NCBI GenBank assembly: GCA_003260075.1
Contig: QLIY01000366.1
Location: 1-64,000 of the forward strand
From: Phallusia mammillata
Lineage: Eukaryota > Chordata > Ascidiacea > Phlebobranchia > Ascidiidae
DNA length: 64,000 nt
Direction: 5' to 3'
This document shows positions 10,419 through 21,217 of the stretch, one piece after another. The notes under the pieces are model-generated. The model saw nothing but the letters and a program-made list of their open reading frames with translations, did no database searches and had not been told where the DNA came from. Each line of letters opens with the position of its first letter. Within the stretch, counting starts at the first letter, position 1. A program made the position numbers and the translations under genes.

Positions 10419-11753
10419 CAGTGGTTCCCAAACTATGGTACGCGTACCACTAGTGGTACGCGAAGGTCTCCAAGGTGGTACGCGAGCAACTTATTAAGTT
10501 CACACCAAACGATCGCAAATGATCTTCCAGTGATTATCGTAAGCATTATTTTTTTCACACAAGTTACGTAGAGCGTGAAATTTCATACTATATTCCCTAC
10601 TAAATTCTAATTCCTTGGTGTATTGACGCATTGAACTGTAAAGCAGGGTTTCTTTGTGACGAAATAGGTTTATTACGACGTAATAAATCCTTAAAGTCAG
10701 TTTTTATAATAAGCTAGTACTTGTGTTGACAGTAGCACTGTAGCCAGGGCGGTAAAAGTTTGACTACTTTTTGTAGGTTACTAAAGGCTAAAGTTACTAA
10801 GGTTAGTTAGTAAAGTTTAGTAACATGTCAAAACGAAAGTATAGCCCAGATTATATAAAGTACGGGTTCATAGTAATCGAGCACAGAGGAGAGTTACTGC
10901 CGCAGTGTGTAGTATGCATGAAGACTCTTGCTAATGCAGCAATGAAACCCAGTCTGCTCAAACGCCATCTGGAGACAAATCATGCTAGCAACAAGGACCG
11001 AGATGCCAGTTACTTTCAGCGACTTGGCGAGAATGTTAAGCGGCAACGCTTGGACAAAACTGGCACTATTTACCANNNNNNNNNNNNNNNNNNNNNNNNN
11101 NNNNNNNNNNNNNNNNNNNNNNNNNNNNNNNNNNNNNNNNNNNNNNNNNNNNNNNNNNNNNNNNNNNNNNNNNNNNNNNNNNNNNNNNNNNNNNNNNNNN
11201 NNNNNNNNNNNNNNNNNNNNNNNNNNNNNNNNNNNNNNNNNNNNNNNNNNNNNNNNNNNNNNNNNNNNNNNNNNNNNNNNNNNNNNNNNNNNNNNNNNNN
11301 NNNNNNNNNNNNNNNNNNNNNNNNNNNNNNNNNNNNNNNNNNNNNNNNNNNNNNNNNNNNNNNNNNNNTGCTGTTCCCCAGTTATTAATTTTTCCGTCTA
11401 CGTGGGAGTGCGAGCAGGGGTTCTCTGCTATGATGACTATTAAATCGAAGAAACGGAACCGTCTTGTTGCGCCTGGACATGACTTTCGGTGTGCTGTCAG
11501 CAAAGTGAATCCTCGCATCGACCAACTCGTCGAGAAAAAACAACTTCATCCATCTCATTGAAATTGTGTGGTGGTTTTGTTAATTTTTGACTTGAGAGTT
11601 TTAATTATCTCATTCAATGGTATTCATTAAACATTTTGCCTATCATTTTTTATTTGTGAATTCTAGGGTTTTCTAACAATTATTGTAGGTGGTACGAGAA
11701 CGCTGCATGAACAAAAAAATGGTACGCGAGTAGATAAAGTTTGGGAACCACTG
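10419..11753 (+). mobile_element. hAT transposon with BED-finger transposase, interrupted by an N gap
   Basis: The ends are cagtggttcccaaact and its exact reverse complement (16 bp). They are flanked by identical 8-bp target duplications ctttggag at 10411-10418 and 11754-11761. The left coding part starts at 10825 (MSKRKYSPDYIKYGF) and holds a BED-type zinc finger: CVVCMK, then LKRHLETNH. After the gap (11076-11368) a second frame continues with CEQGFSAMMTIKSKKRNRL and ends KKQLHPSH and a stop near 11560. This matches the hAT dimerisation tail of ZBED5/FAM200-like transposases, as far as I can recall the family. The middle is missing, so intactness cannot be judged. Confidence 0.88.
11076..11368. 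other. Assembly gap (293 N)
   Basis: A run of N within the hAT transposase. The real missing length is unknown; a full transposase would need well over 1 kb here. Confidence 0.99.
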
Positions 11754-11819
11754 CTTTGGAGCAACAACCCATTATATAATAGTTTTTGCGACCCACGGTA
11801 GTGTATAACCCGCCAAACC

Positions 11820-12243
11820 AGTGGTTCCCAACCAGTAGGGAATTCCCCACTAGGGGAGAATTTTGTAATTTATAAGGGGGAATCTGTGTCACAATATTAA
11901 TCTCTTACTGGTTGTCTGTGCTATGTGTTATTGTTGCATTTGTCATACATAAGTTAAGAAAAAAAGAGTTCTCGTACAATCGATTTAGGGCAGCAATGCA
12001 GAAAGTGGGAAAAGATAGAACTTTGCACTTGTTTACGAACTATTGTGCAAGTCTAGGTCACTTGGTTGAGCTGATTGTGGCGTCATTTTGTTTGTGTGAT
12101 AGTATGTGATTTAGATAATGCCAGATTTTTTGATATATTCAAGAAGGTTATCTATAAAAGCCCGCAAGTCGATATTTTAGCAAACTAAATTTGTAGGGTA
12201 GAATTAGATGTGAACAGGACAAAAACGGTTGGAAACCACTACT
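11820..12243. mobile_element. Possible hAT-like element without clear target duplication
   Basis: It starts cagtggttcccaacc and ends ggttggaaaccact, which are imperfect inverted repeats. I could not find a matching 8-bp duplication, so the limits are uncertain. Confidence 0.45.
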
Positions 12244-12249
12244 ACATAA

Positions 12250-12445
12250 GGAAAAGAAGGGAGCTTACTGCATTCAACTTTTTTTTTCATAAAAAATGCC
12301 CCACATAGCAATCAATAAGTTTCGTTTCTGGTTGGTTTTTAAGGCCTTTAATAAGTTTCTGGTTGGTTTTTAAGGCCTTTAGAGCAGCAACCCATTATAT
12401 AATAGTTTTGCAGCCTGCGGTACTGTATAACCTTCTAAACTATTT
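12250..12445. repeat. Diverged second copy of the DNA flanking the hAT, without the hAT
   Basis: The sequence from ctgcattcaactttttt through aaggcctttagagcagcaac to ctgtataacc parallels 10338-10418 plus 11754-11808. Here the target site occurs once and is not interrupted, so this copy shows the pre-insertion state. Confidence 0.65.
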
Positions 12446-12751
12446 TAGTACATTGCTATAGCGAACGAATTCTTACTTTGTTCCTGAGCAGATCAATGCT
12501 TCCAGTGCTATTCTTTCAGGACCTAACAATACGTCTAAATTACCTGCGAATTTTACTGATAGGCACTTCAAGCTTTAGGCATTGATAACGAAACGCTTTG
12601 GAAATTCTCACGATTTGTTAAAACATTATAGACTAACAGTTTTTGATGAATCGATTTTCTACTAACGCCTACATACAGATCTAAGGAACGCATTTGCACA
12701 TGTACACGTACATTTGTTAAAATTAAAAAACAAGGGCAAGTATGAGAGGGT

Positions 12752-13045
12752 CAGAGTTGTAAGTCGGGGAGGATTCAAGAAAATCGGCTCGATTCGGGCC
12801 TGACATTACACTCTGTTTTAGCATTTTTTTTTCAATAAATTTAGCTAGCTAAGTAGCCAGTTGCTGGTCATGACCTAATGCCAAACAGCCCTAAAACGCC
12901 CTGTTTCTTTTCTTAGGCTTTAATGTCTGGGCCAATTAAACTTTCGGGCCAAAACGCGCTTCCCAAAAACGATTCGGGTTTGGGCCGGGTTTCGGGCTTG
13001 TACTTTCGGGTTTGGGCTCCAGTTTCAGGCCCGTTTACAACTCTG
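12752..13045. mobile_element. Non-autonomous hAT-like element (294 bp)
   Basis: The left end cagagttgtaa and the right end ttacaactctg are inverted repeats. Perfect 8-bp duplications gagagggt flank it at 12744-12751 and 13046-13053. The right half is rich in the pattern TTCGGG/TTTGGGC. Confidence 0.85.
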
Positions 13046-13053
13046 GAGAGGGT

Positions 13054-13720
13054 TTAGATACATGACACAGAGCGTAAAATAAACTTACGTTTAGCTTTCT
13101 GCAGCTTTGTCAAAGGAACACTGAGCTAAGTTACGTTATGTCGCGTGCATTTGTCCAATCTGATCACACAGCACCCTGTGGAAACAGTAGTTTAAAATTT
13201 TTGTAAAATTACTTATTGCTGTTGTCAGGTTTATAGTTATAGATCAGACCATTTACCAAGCGCTGGCGAAAAGAACCCACCGCGCCCCTGGAGGACAAAT
13301 CCAGGCCTAATTCGATCGCCTGATATCATTCGGCCGACAGTATTGCGTAACGTGATGCTGCAAAACTTTTATTTTTTCATATTCCCTCGCAAAAACTTTG
13401 GCTTTAAAACCCCTCCCTTGATTTAGGCTCGTGCACTGACAAGGTATACTGCCCACAAATTCTATGTAAGTTAATATTACGAAAACATTTCGCTAAATTG
13501 TCTAAGTTTGGACAGATAGAGAGCAATAACGCTGTATTTAAATATTTAGCTACTGCGCAGATATTTTACCCCTACATTATTGCAAACGCCTGTTAGGAAG
13601 CGCTGGTGCCCACTTTCAAGAATCATTGGTTTAACTAATTATTAAATGTATTAAACTTATTTAATCCTTAAAACCTGTTATACAAATTAATAATCCTCAA
13701 ACCTGTTTGTAGCTGCTGTT
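13054..13720. other. No gene recognised
   Basis: No supported exon or repeat end. Confidence 0.5.
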
Positions 13721-13833
13721 TTATAGGAAGGTTATTAACGCGAAAACGGATTTAAATTGGTGTTTTTTCTGCCCCCCCCCCCTTATAGGAAGGTTATTAA
13801 CGCGAAAACGGATTTAAATTGGTGTTTTTTTCT
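13721..13833. repeat. Duplication around an 11-C run
   Basis: The segment ttataggaaggttattaacg through ttggtgtttttt occurs on both sides of the C run at 13772-13782. It belongs to the C/G-run class. Confidence 0.75.
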
Positions 13834-14251
13834 GTTTCATGGAGATCCCTTTAGTGACAGAACTATCTAGACATCTCATCTGGTAATAGAAAATGTAGTT
13901 TTATTTTAAAACTTAGTTACAGACAAAACTATACATTGCAGAATTAATGATGTCAATGTGCAATATTATGCATTAAAAAAACCTGCAGTCAGATATAAGT
14001 TACAGCAAACACACGGGTACACTAATAATGCATACTTCATAGGGGGGTCAGAAAATCGGAAAAATACTTTGCAAACCGCTTGTCTTAAACCGGTTGTTTA
14101 CTTATAAGCTCACCAAACCAAATAATTTTAAAATGTAATTAGTTTTTTATGTTTTAAATGCGTCAAATACTAAAAACTACTGCTGTAGGTGCAAACACAT
14201 ACCAGGCAAAAAATACAGGGAAACATGAAATACCATAGAAATAAAACTCAC

Positions 14252-14352
14252 CAGTCGAGAGTTCGTTAAATCGGATGAGCCCACCCACCCTAGCGAACGT
14301 GGACACGTTCCCATAGCAACGGTTGATGACGTCGCCATTGTTGTGCATCAAC
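14252..14352 (-). CDS. Unidentified internal coding exon
   Basis: On the minus strand an acceptor (gtgctttgcag) and a donor (ACTG, then GTGAGT) enclose 101 bases that are open in one frame. The peptide starts LMHNNGDVINRCYGNVSTF and ends ARVGGLIRFNELST. The exon starts and ends in the same phase (one base carried on each side), as expected for a real internal exon, and the peptide looks like a conserved globular segment. I do not recognise the protein, and no partner exon was found within a few kilobases. Confidence 0.45.
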
Positions 14353-14516
14353 CTGCAAAGCACAATAAGATTAAGTAAAAACTGTGTTTAAGGTTGGTTA
14401 ACTGCGAAACGCATACTTACTTTTATTTTAATGCACTGCATAAATAGACGGAGCCAAGAAGCGAACAAAAATTGCGAATATAATTGTAAACACAATAACT
14501 CGCAACATGAAAATAC

Positions 14517-14810
14517 GCTGGAGTAAAAAGAACCATTTTGCAAACAACACAAAAAAGCAAAACAACATTGGCTCATTCATTTATCGCCAGCATTTGCTGC
14601 GTTTTTAGAATTATTGCCAGCCGTCGCCGGAGTAAAAAAAGCCATTTTGTAAACAACACAAAAATATGAAACAAGATTGGCTAATTTCATTTATCGCCAG
14701 CCTACGCTGTGTTTTTAGAATTATTGCCAGCCGTCGCTGGAGTAAAAAATGCCATTTTGTAAACAATACAAAAATGCAAAACACGATTGGCTCGTTCATT
14801 TATCGTACAT
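14517..14810. repeat. Minisatellite, about 2.7 copies of a ~113-bp unit
   Basis: The pattern ctggagtaaaaa, then ccattttgtaaacaacac, then attggct, then catttatcgccagc repeats at about 14519, 14624 and 14738. The copies differ by substitutions and look like a genuine old tandem repeat with no C/G run. Confidence 0.75.
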
Positions 14811-15500
14811 TTTGAACGTTAGGTGGATATGCCACATCGGACATTTCAAATTATATCCGCAAACTTCGAAACACATCTGTAAAAACTGTTTTACATCACC
14901 GCGTTTCGCAACAACTGTACTGAAGTGACTCATTTTTTCGTGTTTACTACACATAACATTGTACAAAGGCTAAACGACTTTAACTGGATTCTAAACCTTC
15001 CCATTTTGCCTTCAAGGGTAACCTACCCCCCCCCCACTCTTGCCCTAAATCCGCAAAATAATACATACAAAATAAAACGCAGGGCCGTGCACAAGCCCTC
15101 AAAGGAAAAAGCAAAAAAGGATCGTAAATTAGAAGCAAGCAAAAAAATGCGCCGCGTAAAACCATGCTGTGTTCAAGTATTGGTGAAACAAAAGGCTTCA
15201 GGTTTTCCTTTAAGACAAAGCGTACCGGTTTGGGAATTTAGCCATATTGGGGTTGTACAGCGTTATATGTGATAAACCCGAAGAGTTGAGTACAAAACAG
15301 TTTAGTTAAGGCAAACGCAGTTTTGCAAACGGATTTTACAGATGTGCGAGGCAGTATTTGGATTTAACATAATATGGCCTAAAGGGATGTCTAAACAACA
15401 ATCAAACAATCGAAAAGTGGGCTAAGAAGCTAAAAATCCGTATTGCAGTAAATAACAATAAACTTCAAATACATATTTCAGGTTTTTTTTAAGTCCAACG
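14811..15500. other. No gene established; one basic frame on the plus strand
   Basis: A 115-codon plus frame (14925-15272) has a lysine-rich part (KPSKEKAKKDRKLEASKK) and ends VPVWEFSHIGVVQRYM. It spans a ten-C run (15026-15035), so its upstream half cannot be trusted. I leave it as a possible exon or transposon fragment. Confidence 0.3.
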
Positions 15501-15521
15501 ATATTTGCAAGTTTTGCACAA

Positions 15522-15811
15522 CCCCCCCCCCGTATTCACAAGTAACCTGTAAAATAGATGCTGTGCGACAAGTAAATTCATCAAAGGTATGATCGAATGT
15601 ATACGCCCCCCCCCCTCTAGAATGTCTTGATGGTCCTGCAATGCTTGTTTGATAAAAGTTCGTTCTCTTTACGCGATGGGATGTTTCCGTTTTGGTTCCG
15701 CCTGTAATGCATTAGAAAGTGTTACGGTCAATTTGTTGAAGTATTCACAAGTAACCTGTAAAATAGATGCTGTGCGACAAGTAAATTCGTCAAAGGTATG
15801 ATCGAATGTAT
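15522..15811. repeat. Patch bounded by C runs, copied at 15739-15811
   Basis: The sequence gtattcacaagtaacctgta through gatcgaatgtat lies between C runs (15522-15531 and 15606-15615) and again at 15739-15811 with one change (attcatc/attcgtc). It is an unmerged haplotype patch. Confidence 0.75.
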
Positions 15812-16431
15812 TAAATCGCAATGTCGGTTTAAATGTCGAATTTTGTTGCCATTTTGATCACGTAATAAAAATTGTTCTGCACACATACATAACCCTATTA
15901 GCGCTGTGAATTTTGCCAAACTATACTTTTGCCTTCTGAAATTGGTCTCAAACGACGTTTTGTCCTTCTACTGGCGTAATATAGGTAAGCGCCCACTTGC
16001 TAGATGGTGTATAACGATTTGTTTTGAAAAACAATGCATGAAAACAAGCCACACGAAGCGTAACACCTTTTATAGTGACGTCATAAGCATTTGAGAATGT
16101 ATTGATAAACAGATACATTTTTAACTGAAATGGCACAAGGCTTTGTACTTTTACGCACTATTAAATGAAATATTATGACAGAAGTTTTCTTTTTTATTTC
16201 TTTATGACGTAATACATAAAAAACATGAACACACTCTTTATCGAATTGCACTTAGCGACCTGCAGTCTGAAAAAAGGTCGTACACTACTGACCAACAACA
16301 AGTTGCTGTGTGCAATTTTAACCAAAACACCCCAACTTTGCGGCAAGTTTCTTGAGGCAAAAAGCGCCTCACGCACAAAACGCGCCCCGCCTCTGAAACA
16401 ACGTGCCGGAAGGTGTAACTGGTATGTGATA

Positions 16432-16433
<2 letters not shown>
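15812..16433. other. No gene recognised
   Basis: The stretch aaccctattagcgctgtgaa at 15891 onwards is reused as a misplaced patch at about 17996-18033. No supported exon. Confidence 0.5.
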
Positions 16434-16474
<41 letters not shown>

Positions 16475-16571
16475 ACTTAAATTTATCTAAAAAGCGTGCA
16501 CCAAAACATTTATCTGCAAACTCTTTAACTGTCATGTAATTAACTTAAGCCTACCTTTAGCCCCCCCCCCC
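16434..16571. repeat. Patch between a 41-C and an 11-C run, copied at 16769-16855
   Basis: The sequence acttaaatttatctaaaaag through ttaagcctaccttt is bounded by C runs on both sides and recurs intact at 16769-16855 with one substitution. The plus frame of a proline run here is produced by the C run. Confidence 0.8.
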
Positions 16572-17130
16572 ATGACATGTAGTGTTAAGTTATTCATATG
16601 CTATCAGGATGTTTTAAATTAATTTTAAACAAACATAAATTCTACCTCAATGTTATGACCATTTACATTTTAGAATGCACAAATGTGTTAAAACGAACGT
16701 TTAGCATAAAACGTTTAGCTACAACTTATAACACCATTGGTGGTAATACCGTTTGCTTTATCTAACTGAAACTTAAATTTATCTAAAAAGCGTGCACCAA
16801 AACATTTATCTGCAAACTTTTTAACTGTCATGTAATTAACTTAAGCCTACCTTTCAAGCTGTTATCGGATGATTTTTGCCTCAAGATTCTACATTTTCTT
16901 CAGTTTTTCACAAATGCAACTAAAATATAAACAAATTAAATGAACGAAAAGCCAACCTAATAATCATTCACAACTATTTAATTGACTTGTTTTCAAACTT
17001 ATCGGTTGGTAACTGGCGCAATGATACTTTTGTTACGTAACAAGAATAGTTTAGTTATTTCACCAGCAACTAGTAAAGCGACTCAATAACAATGGCTTTG
17101 CTATCTACAAACAATCGCCTAAACTATAAA

Positions 17131-17196
17131 CCCCCCCCCCCAGATTAAAAGGGGTCGCGATCAAAAAAGTTTGGGAAGCCCTGGCCTAAACTATAA
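17131..17196. mobile_element. Right end of a hAT-like element next to a C run
   Basis: After 11 C (17131-17141) comes agattaaaaggggtcgcgat through agtttgggaagccctg, almost the same as the right end of the element at 56476-57058. It is followed by gcctaaac, which also occurs just left of the C run (17108-17115). The left contig reads straight through the target site, as an empty allele would. Confidence 0.7.
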
Positions 17197-17580
17197 ATTG
17201 CTTCTAAAAAGTTAAGTTTAGAACAGTTGGCGCAAACTTACCTTGATATTCAAAGATTACTAAGCTATGCCGCCATTTTGCTCTCGTTCAGTATTTCATC
17301 TTGTGAAGAAGAGATTCGCGCAGATCACGTGATTAAGAAAACAACGTTTTGTCCATAGAAATCATGAGGGACATTTTCAAAGTAAACTGTTTTATGGTGT
17401 TTAATGTAAATAATTAAAAGTATAACTAGTGTTTAGCAACTATACATGCTGTAGACTTACATATATGTTTCAGTCTGACATAATGTATTAACTGCCATTA
17501 AAGTATTTCCAGCAATCTAAACTAAAGTAAATTTAAAATAAATTATTTGGAATCAGGACCTTAATTTAAGTCATCTAAAG

Positions 17581-18059
17581 CAGTGGTTCCCAACCTTTCT
17601 ACGCCACTGGACCGGTAAAAACTTAAAAAATTTCCATGGACCGGCAACAAAAGATCGTAGTGAACCAAACGGCAATCAACTTAAACAACAAAACGCCGAT
17701 CTATTTACATACAAAGGCAATATGTTAGTGGATGTTTGATGTTGTTTAGCTGCCAGTATGAATCTCATCTTAAAAGTGAAGAATAACTGTTTTAGAAAGA
17801 AATGTTGAACGCTAGACGCAGTTTATGACAAAACAATCATAAACGTTACAAAAGCTTTATTAAGTAATTTTGCGGATATTAACGGTGGAAAGCTACTCCA
17901 GTTTTACAGCCAACAACTTTGCAATAGGTACCAACAACTTTGCAATAGGCCTACTTTAAAAAGTATAAATAAAGTAAAGTAATTTGCGGACCGGAACCCT
18001 ATTAGCGCTGTGAATTTTGCCAAACTATACTTNCGCGGACCGGCGGTTGGGAACCATTG
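17581..18059. mobile_element. Non-autonomous hAT-like element (479 bp) with an assembly patch
   Basis: The left end cagtggttcccaacc and right end ggttgggaaccattg are inverted repeats. The perfect 8-bp duplication atctaaag flanks it (17573-17580 and 18060-18067). Near the right end a single n at 18033 follows about 38 bases identical to 15891-15928, which do not belong to the element. Confidence 0.85.
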
Positions 18060-18067
18060 ATCTAAAG

Positions 18068-19284
18068 GCTAGATTTTTTTCCATTGCTTGCAGCAAACTG
18101 TATCCAATGAAAATAGTGTTGTTTTCAGGCATATTTCACAAACTTTCCTTTTGCTTATTCTGTGATTAAAATAACTGACTTAGTGAATTAAATGCCTTGA
18201 AGGCATACCAGCAATCTAAACTAAAGGAAAATTTAAATGAAGTAATCGGATTGGGAAAGTTAATTTAAGTCATAAGGCCAACTTAAAGGTCACGAATAGA
18301 TTTGTTTCAATGGCTTTCAACAAACTGTATGCAATGAATATATTGTTGTTTTCATTTCGTAAACTTTTCTTTTGCTCAACAGATGATGGAAATAACATTC
18401 CCAGGTTTGGACGTCTCATTCTAGACGTCTTTGTTCATTCAATATCACAGTAGCCAACACAATTGTCTAATACACTTATAACAGTTTTTGCTCGTATTTC
18501 AGGTTTTGTACAGGTGTAATAAAGGTCGGTAGCCAAAGGGTGCTCACAGTGTTCCCATGTATGTACAGGGAGCTTATAAACTTAAATAAACACATAAAAT
18601 ATTCGAGGAATGATGTTTGCAACATAACAACAACGGAAAATATTGAAAATCATTACTGGTTGTGCTATGCTTTTATTTTGTTCTTGTTAAAGGTTTGTTT
18701 AGGTTACCCTTTTCATGAAGACGTTTAGTTTTGACTTACTGCAAGTTTTGGCAAACATTCAGTTAATTATCATATAACTTAAGTCAGTAGTTGGAAAATG
18801 CAAATTTCAGAATTCAAGATAAAAATAATGTGTCTGACATAAAAAGTGATACTGAATAAATTGCAGCCAAAAAATGTACTCTATTATCATCACAGCAAAA
18901 AAATAAGTGGGGGTTACAAACTTATATTTGTATAATTGTGACCAGGCTCTTTTCACTTTCTTTTTCTTTCGTAGAAAAAAGCACAAATTCCAATGTTTGG
19001 GATTTTGCTTTGTATTATGCATTTAAATCCACTTGAGAAATCGTAAAGCATGCAACGACAAATCATCAATCAGTTGTTTCTAACGTACCTAATGCCAAAA
19101 ATGTGGAAATAAATTGGTAGGGCAATTTGTTTGTGGAAGGATTTAAAAATTTCTCATCGCATTTCAGAATAATGAAATAATTTAAGCCATTTATTGGCTC
19201 TATGCTTTTACATTGAAATAATTTGTTGTTCAACCACAAAAACCACGCAATAAAATACGGATTCAGACAATACAAAGTTTTTTT
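18068..19284. other. No gene recognised
   Basis: AT-rich; chance frames only. An AATAAA on the minus strand at about 19187-19194 may serve the exon ending at 19285. Confidence 0.5.
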
Positions 19285-19519
19285 TTACATAGCAGCAGCG
19301 TTACATGGAACTTGATAAACAGTTGTTTGTGTCCTGTTGTATACAAAGCTACCAGCTGTGTGCATACAAGCTCCAGCGATTGAGTCGAATGGCCCACACC
19401 GCAAGCGTGCTGGATTATCGAAGTCAATACATTCGCAGGTGTATGGTGTACCAACAACGGTGCACCAACAACGTCCATCCCCCTTTACACTCAAACGTAT
19501 GATTATCATAGTGGATCTG
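19285..19519 (-). CDS. Putative terminal exon of a cysteine-rich secreted protein
   Basis: On the minus strand an acceptor (tttgttaccag) precedes an open frame ending at 19285. The peptide contains GDGRCWCTVVGTPYTCECID, then RLRCGPFDSIAGACM, then VPCNAAAM and a stop, with eight cysteines in about 50 residues. That pattern suggests an extracellular disulfide-rich domain. A polyadenylation-type AATAAA lies about 95 bases downstream. I do not recognise the family and see no upstream exon nearby. Two overlapping frames on the other strand are shadows. Confidence 0.45.
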
Positions 19520-19644
19520 GTAACAAAATGTTTATTGCAGTAGTTCAGGGGAGGAATTTACTTAATTATTGACACTCTAGCTCTGGGAATAAAACCTGTA
19601 AAGCTGATAAAGAATCCCATTTTAAATGATCTTTATATGGTTAA

Positions 19645-19937
19645 GAGTCTAAGTTACAAAGTGGTGTATTGGGGTGGAATGAAATCGAGTTTATGAAAAG
19701 ATACGCTGGTCACCTCACCTACATGTATTACATGACTCAGCGACTACGAATGCACCATGACGAAGCATTTAGCAAGGATATAACGAATATGCCAGAATTT
19801 TGTGAAGTTGATCATATTGTTGACGAAGTTTTCACTTTTGGTGTTCCGTTTGGCAACGGACCTGTGGCGAAAGAGATGAAGTTTACTGAAGACGAGAAAA
19901 ACCTCTTCCAGCAGTGGTTGTCGTTTATTTGCAACTT
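19645..19937 (+). CDS. Carboxylesterase/cholinesterase-type exon (C-terminal part)
   Basis: The frame reads GWNEIEFMKRYAGHLTYMYY, later CEVDHIVDEVFTFGVPFG, then MKFTEDEKNLFQQWLSFICN. The parts YMYY, VDH-xx-DE-xx-FTFG-PF and FT-EE-x-L-xx-x-W-x-x-F-xx-FA match the end of type B carboxylesterases, where the histidine of VDH/GVDHADE belongs to the catalytic triad. A donor-quality GTAAGG overlaps the apparent stop at 19938, so the exon probably splices on rather than stopping. The start is unclear: an in-frame TAA at about 19641 sets the limit. No other exon of the gene was found, so it may be an isolated remnant. Confidence 0.6.
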
Positions 19938-20100
19938 TGCTGTGTAAGGTAAATTTAAAATATTTGAAAAGTAAGGGTGAAATGCTAAAAAAGTAAATAC
20001 AAACGTGACATGGGAGTGATTAATCTCGCAATGCGTGTTTTATTTTCGTTTTAGGTAACCATTCAAATTAATTTATTGCTTCAAAGTAGCCTTAAGTCGC

Positions 20101-20285
20101 TTGCTGGTGAGTCTATTTTCCAACAAGCATTGTACGTCAGGCGTATTGAAGGCGCTATTTCTAATCAAGCTAGCATGCGGTGAGATTCGACCCCCCCCCC
20201 TGGTGAGTCTATTTTCCAACAAGCATTGTACGTCAGGCGTATTGAAGGTGCTATTTCTAATCAAGCTAGCCTGCGATGAGATTCG
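20101..20285. repeat. Duplication around a 10-C run
   Basis: The segment tggtgagtctattttccaac through gatgagattcg occurs on both sides of the C run at 20191-20200 with a few differences. Confidence 0.75.
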
Positions 20286-20820
20286 GAGCCTTTGCGAGCT
20301 TTACTAACTAAGCTACTCAGTAATAATTTACGCTTTTGTGTTACTAACCCCTATGTCCATCACAAGGATTTTAGCCAACCGAAGGAATCCCAACGCGTCA
20401 TTGAGTCTGACAAATTAGGCAAGTTTCAAAAGAGATGACCAGCGCCTCCTGGTGGTAAACATGCCGCTTTAATTAGGGGTAAACTTGATGGGAGAAAGAT
20501 TCGATTTCTGGCAGAGTCTGCGCCAAGTATGGCAACCACCCAATAATTGTGTTGATTAATGTAATAAATGTATCAAAATGATTGTTTGAATGTTAACTTT
20601 GCTGCAGGGACAAAATTGTACAATAAAATTGCATCTCCCCCCCCCCAACTATTTGCTTTCAGAAATGTTGTTTACTTAAAGGCCTTTGTTTTTGTTTCAA
20701 AAGTTTTATAGATATGCAAAATGAATAATACGTTATTTATGAACAAAAACAAGCTGCAGTCATTAGAACAGTATCTTTAAAACAATAATGTCCACTGACA
20801 TAGTTTTCACACAAAACTCA
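20286..20820. other. No gene recognised
   Basis: Contains a ten-C run (20637-20646) without an obvious duplicated flank. No supported exon. Confidence 0.5.
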
Positions 20821-20848
20821 ACAACATTTTATCGGTTAACGTCCTATA

Positions 20849-21060
20849 CAAGACGCCTTCATCAGGATAATGACATAGCTTGCACAACAAATTTCTTATA
20901 AAGCGACAAAATGCAACACACACAAAAACAAACAGCGATACTTTGTTATATTTTATCGGTTTGTTTCACCCCCCCCCCCAAGACGCCTTCATCAGGATAA
21001 TGACATAGCTTGCACAACAAATTTCTCATAAAGCGACAAAATGCAACACACAAAAAAAAT
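20849..21060. repeat. Duplication around an 11-C run, carrying the inverted CTGATGA repeat
   Basis: The segment aagacgccttcatcaggata through cgacaaaatgcaacacac is found on both sides of the C run (20969-20979). On the minus strand it reads cctgatgaaggcgtcttgta followed by taggacgt, related to the motif at 9116. Confidence 0.7.
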
Positions 21061-21217
21061 TTTTCAGGGTATTTCTCGGTTGCGGTTGACTGATTACGAA
21101 ACTTTTGCTGAAAGTAATGGCCTATGGAGAAAAGAGGCCCCAAAACACATTTAAACAGGGCAAAGTACCGAGCGAAATAAACTGACCTGATGTGGATTAG
21201 GCATTTGTTAGGTTTTG

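Larger units (their letters stand above)
8615..10438. repeat. 910-bp direct duplication joined at a single N
   Basis: Positions 8615-9524 and 9526-10438 are nearly identical (a few substitutions, for example gggcctaggtgg/gagcctaggtgc and tgtgccaaa/tgtgcgaaa). The junction is one n at 9525, placed just after the first 20 bases of the hAT end that follows the second copy. The two 118-codon frames (9055-9411, 9969-10325) are parts of this repeat and not a gene pair. Confidence 0.85.

Noticed and set aside
16225..16539. 104-codon plus frame with a poly-proline run
   Set aside because: The proline run is just the 41-C run, which I read as filler; the opposite-strand glycine run is the same artefact.
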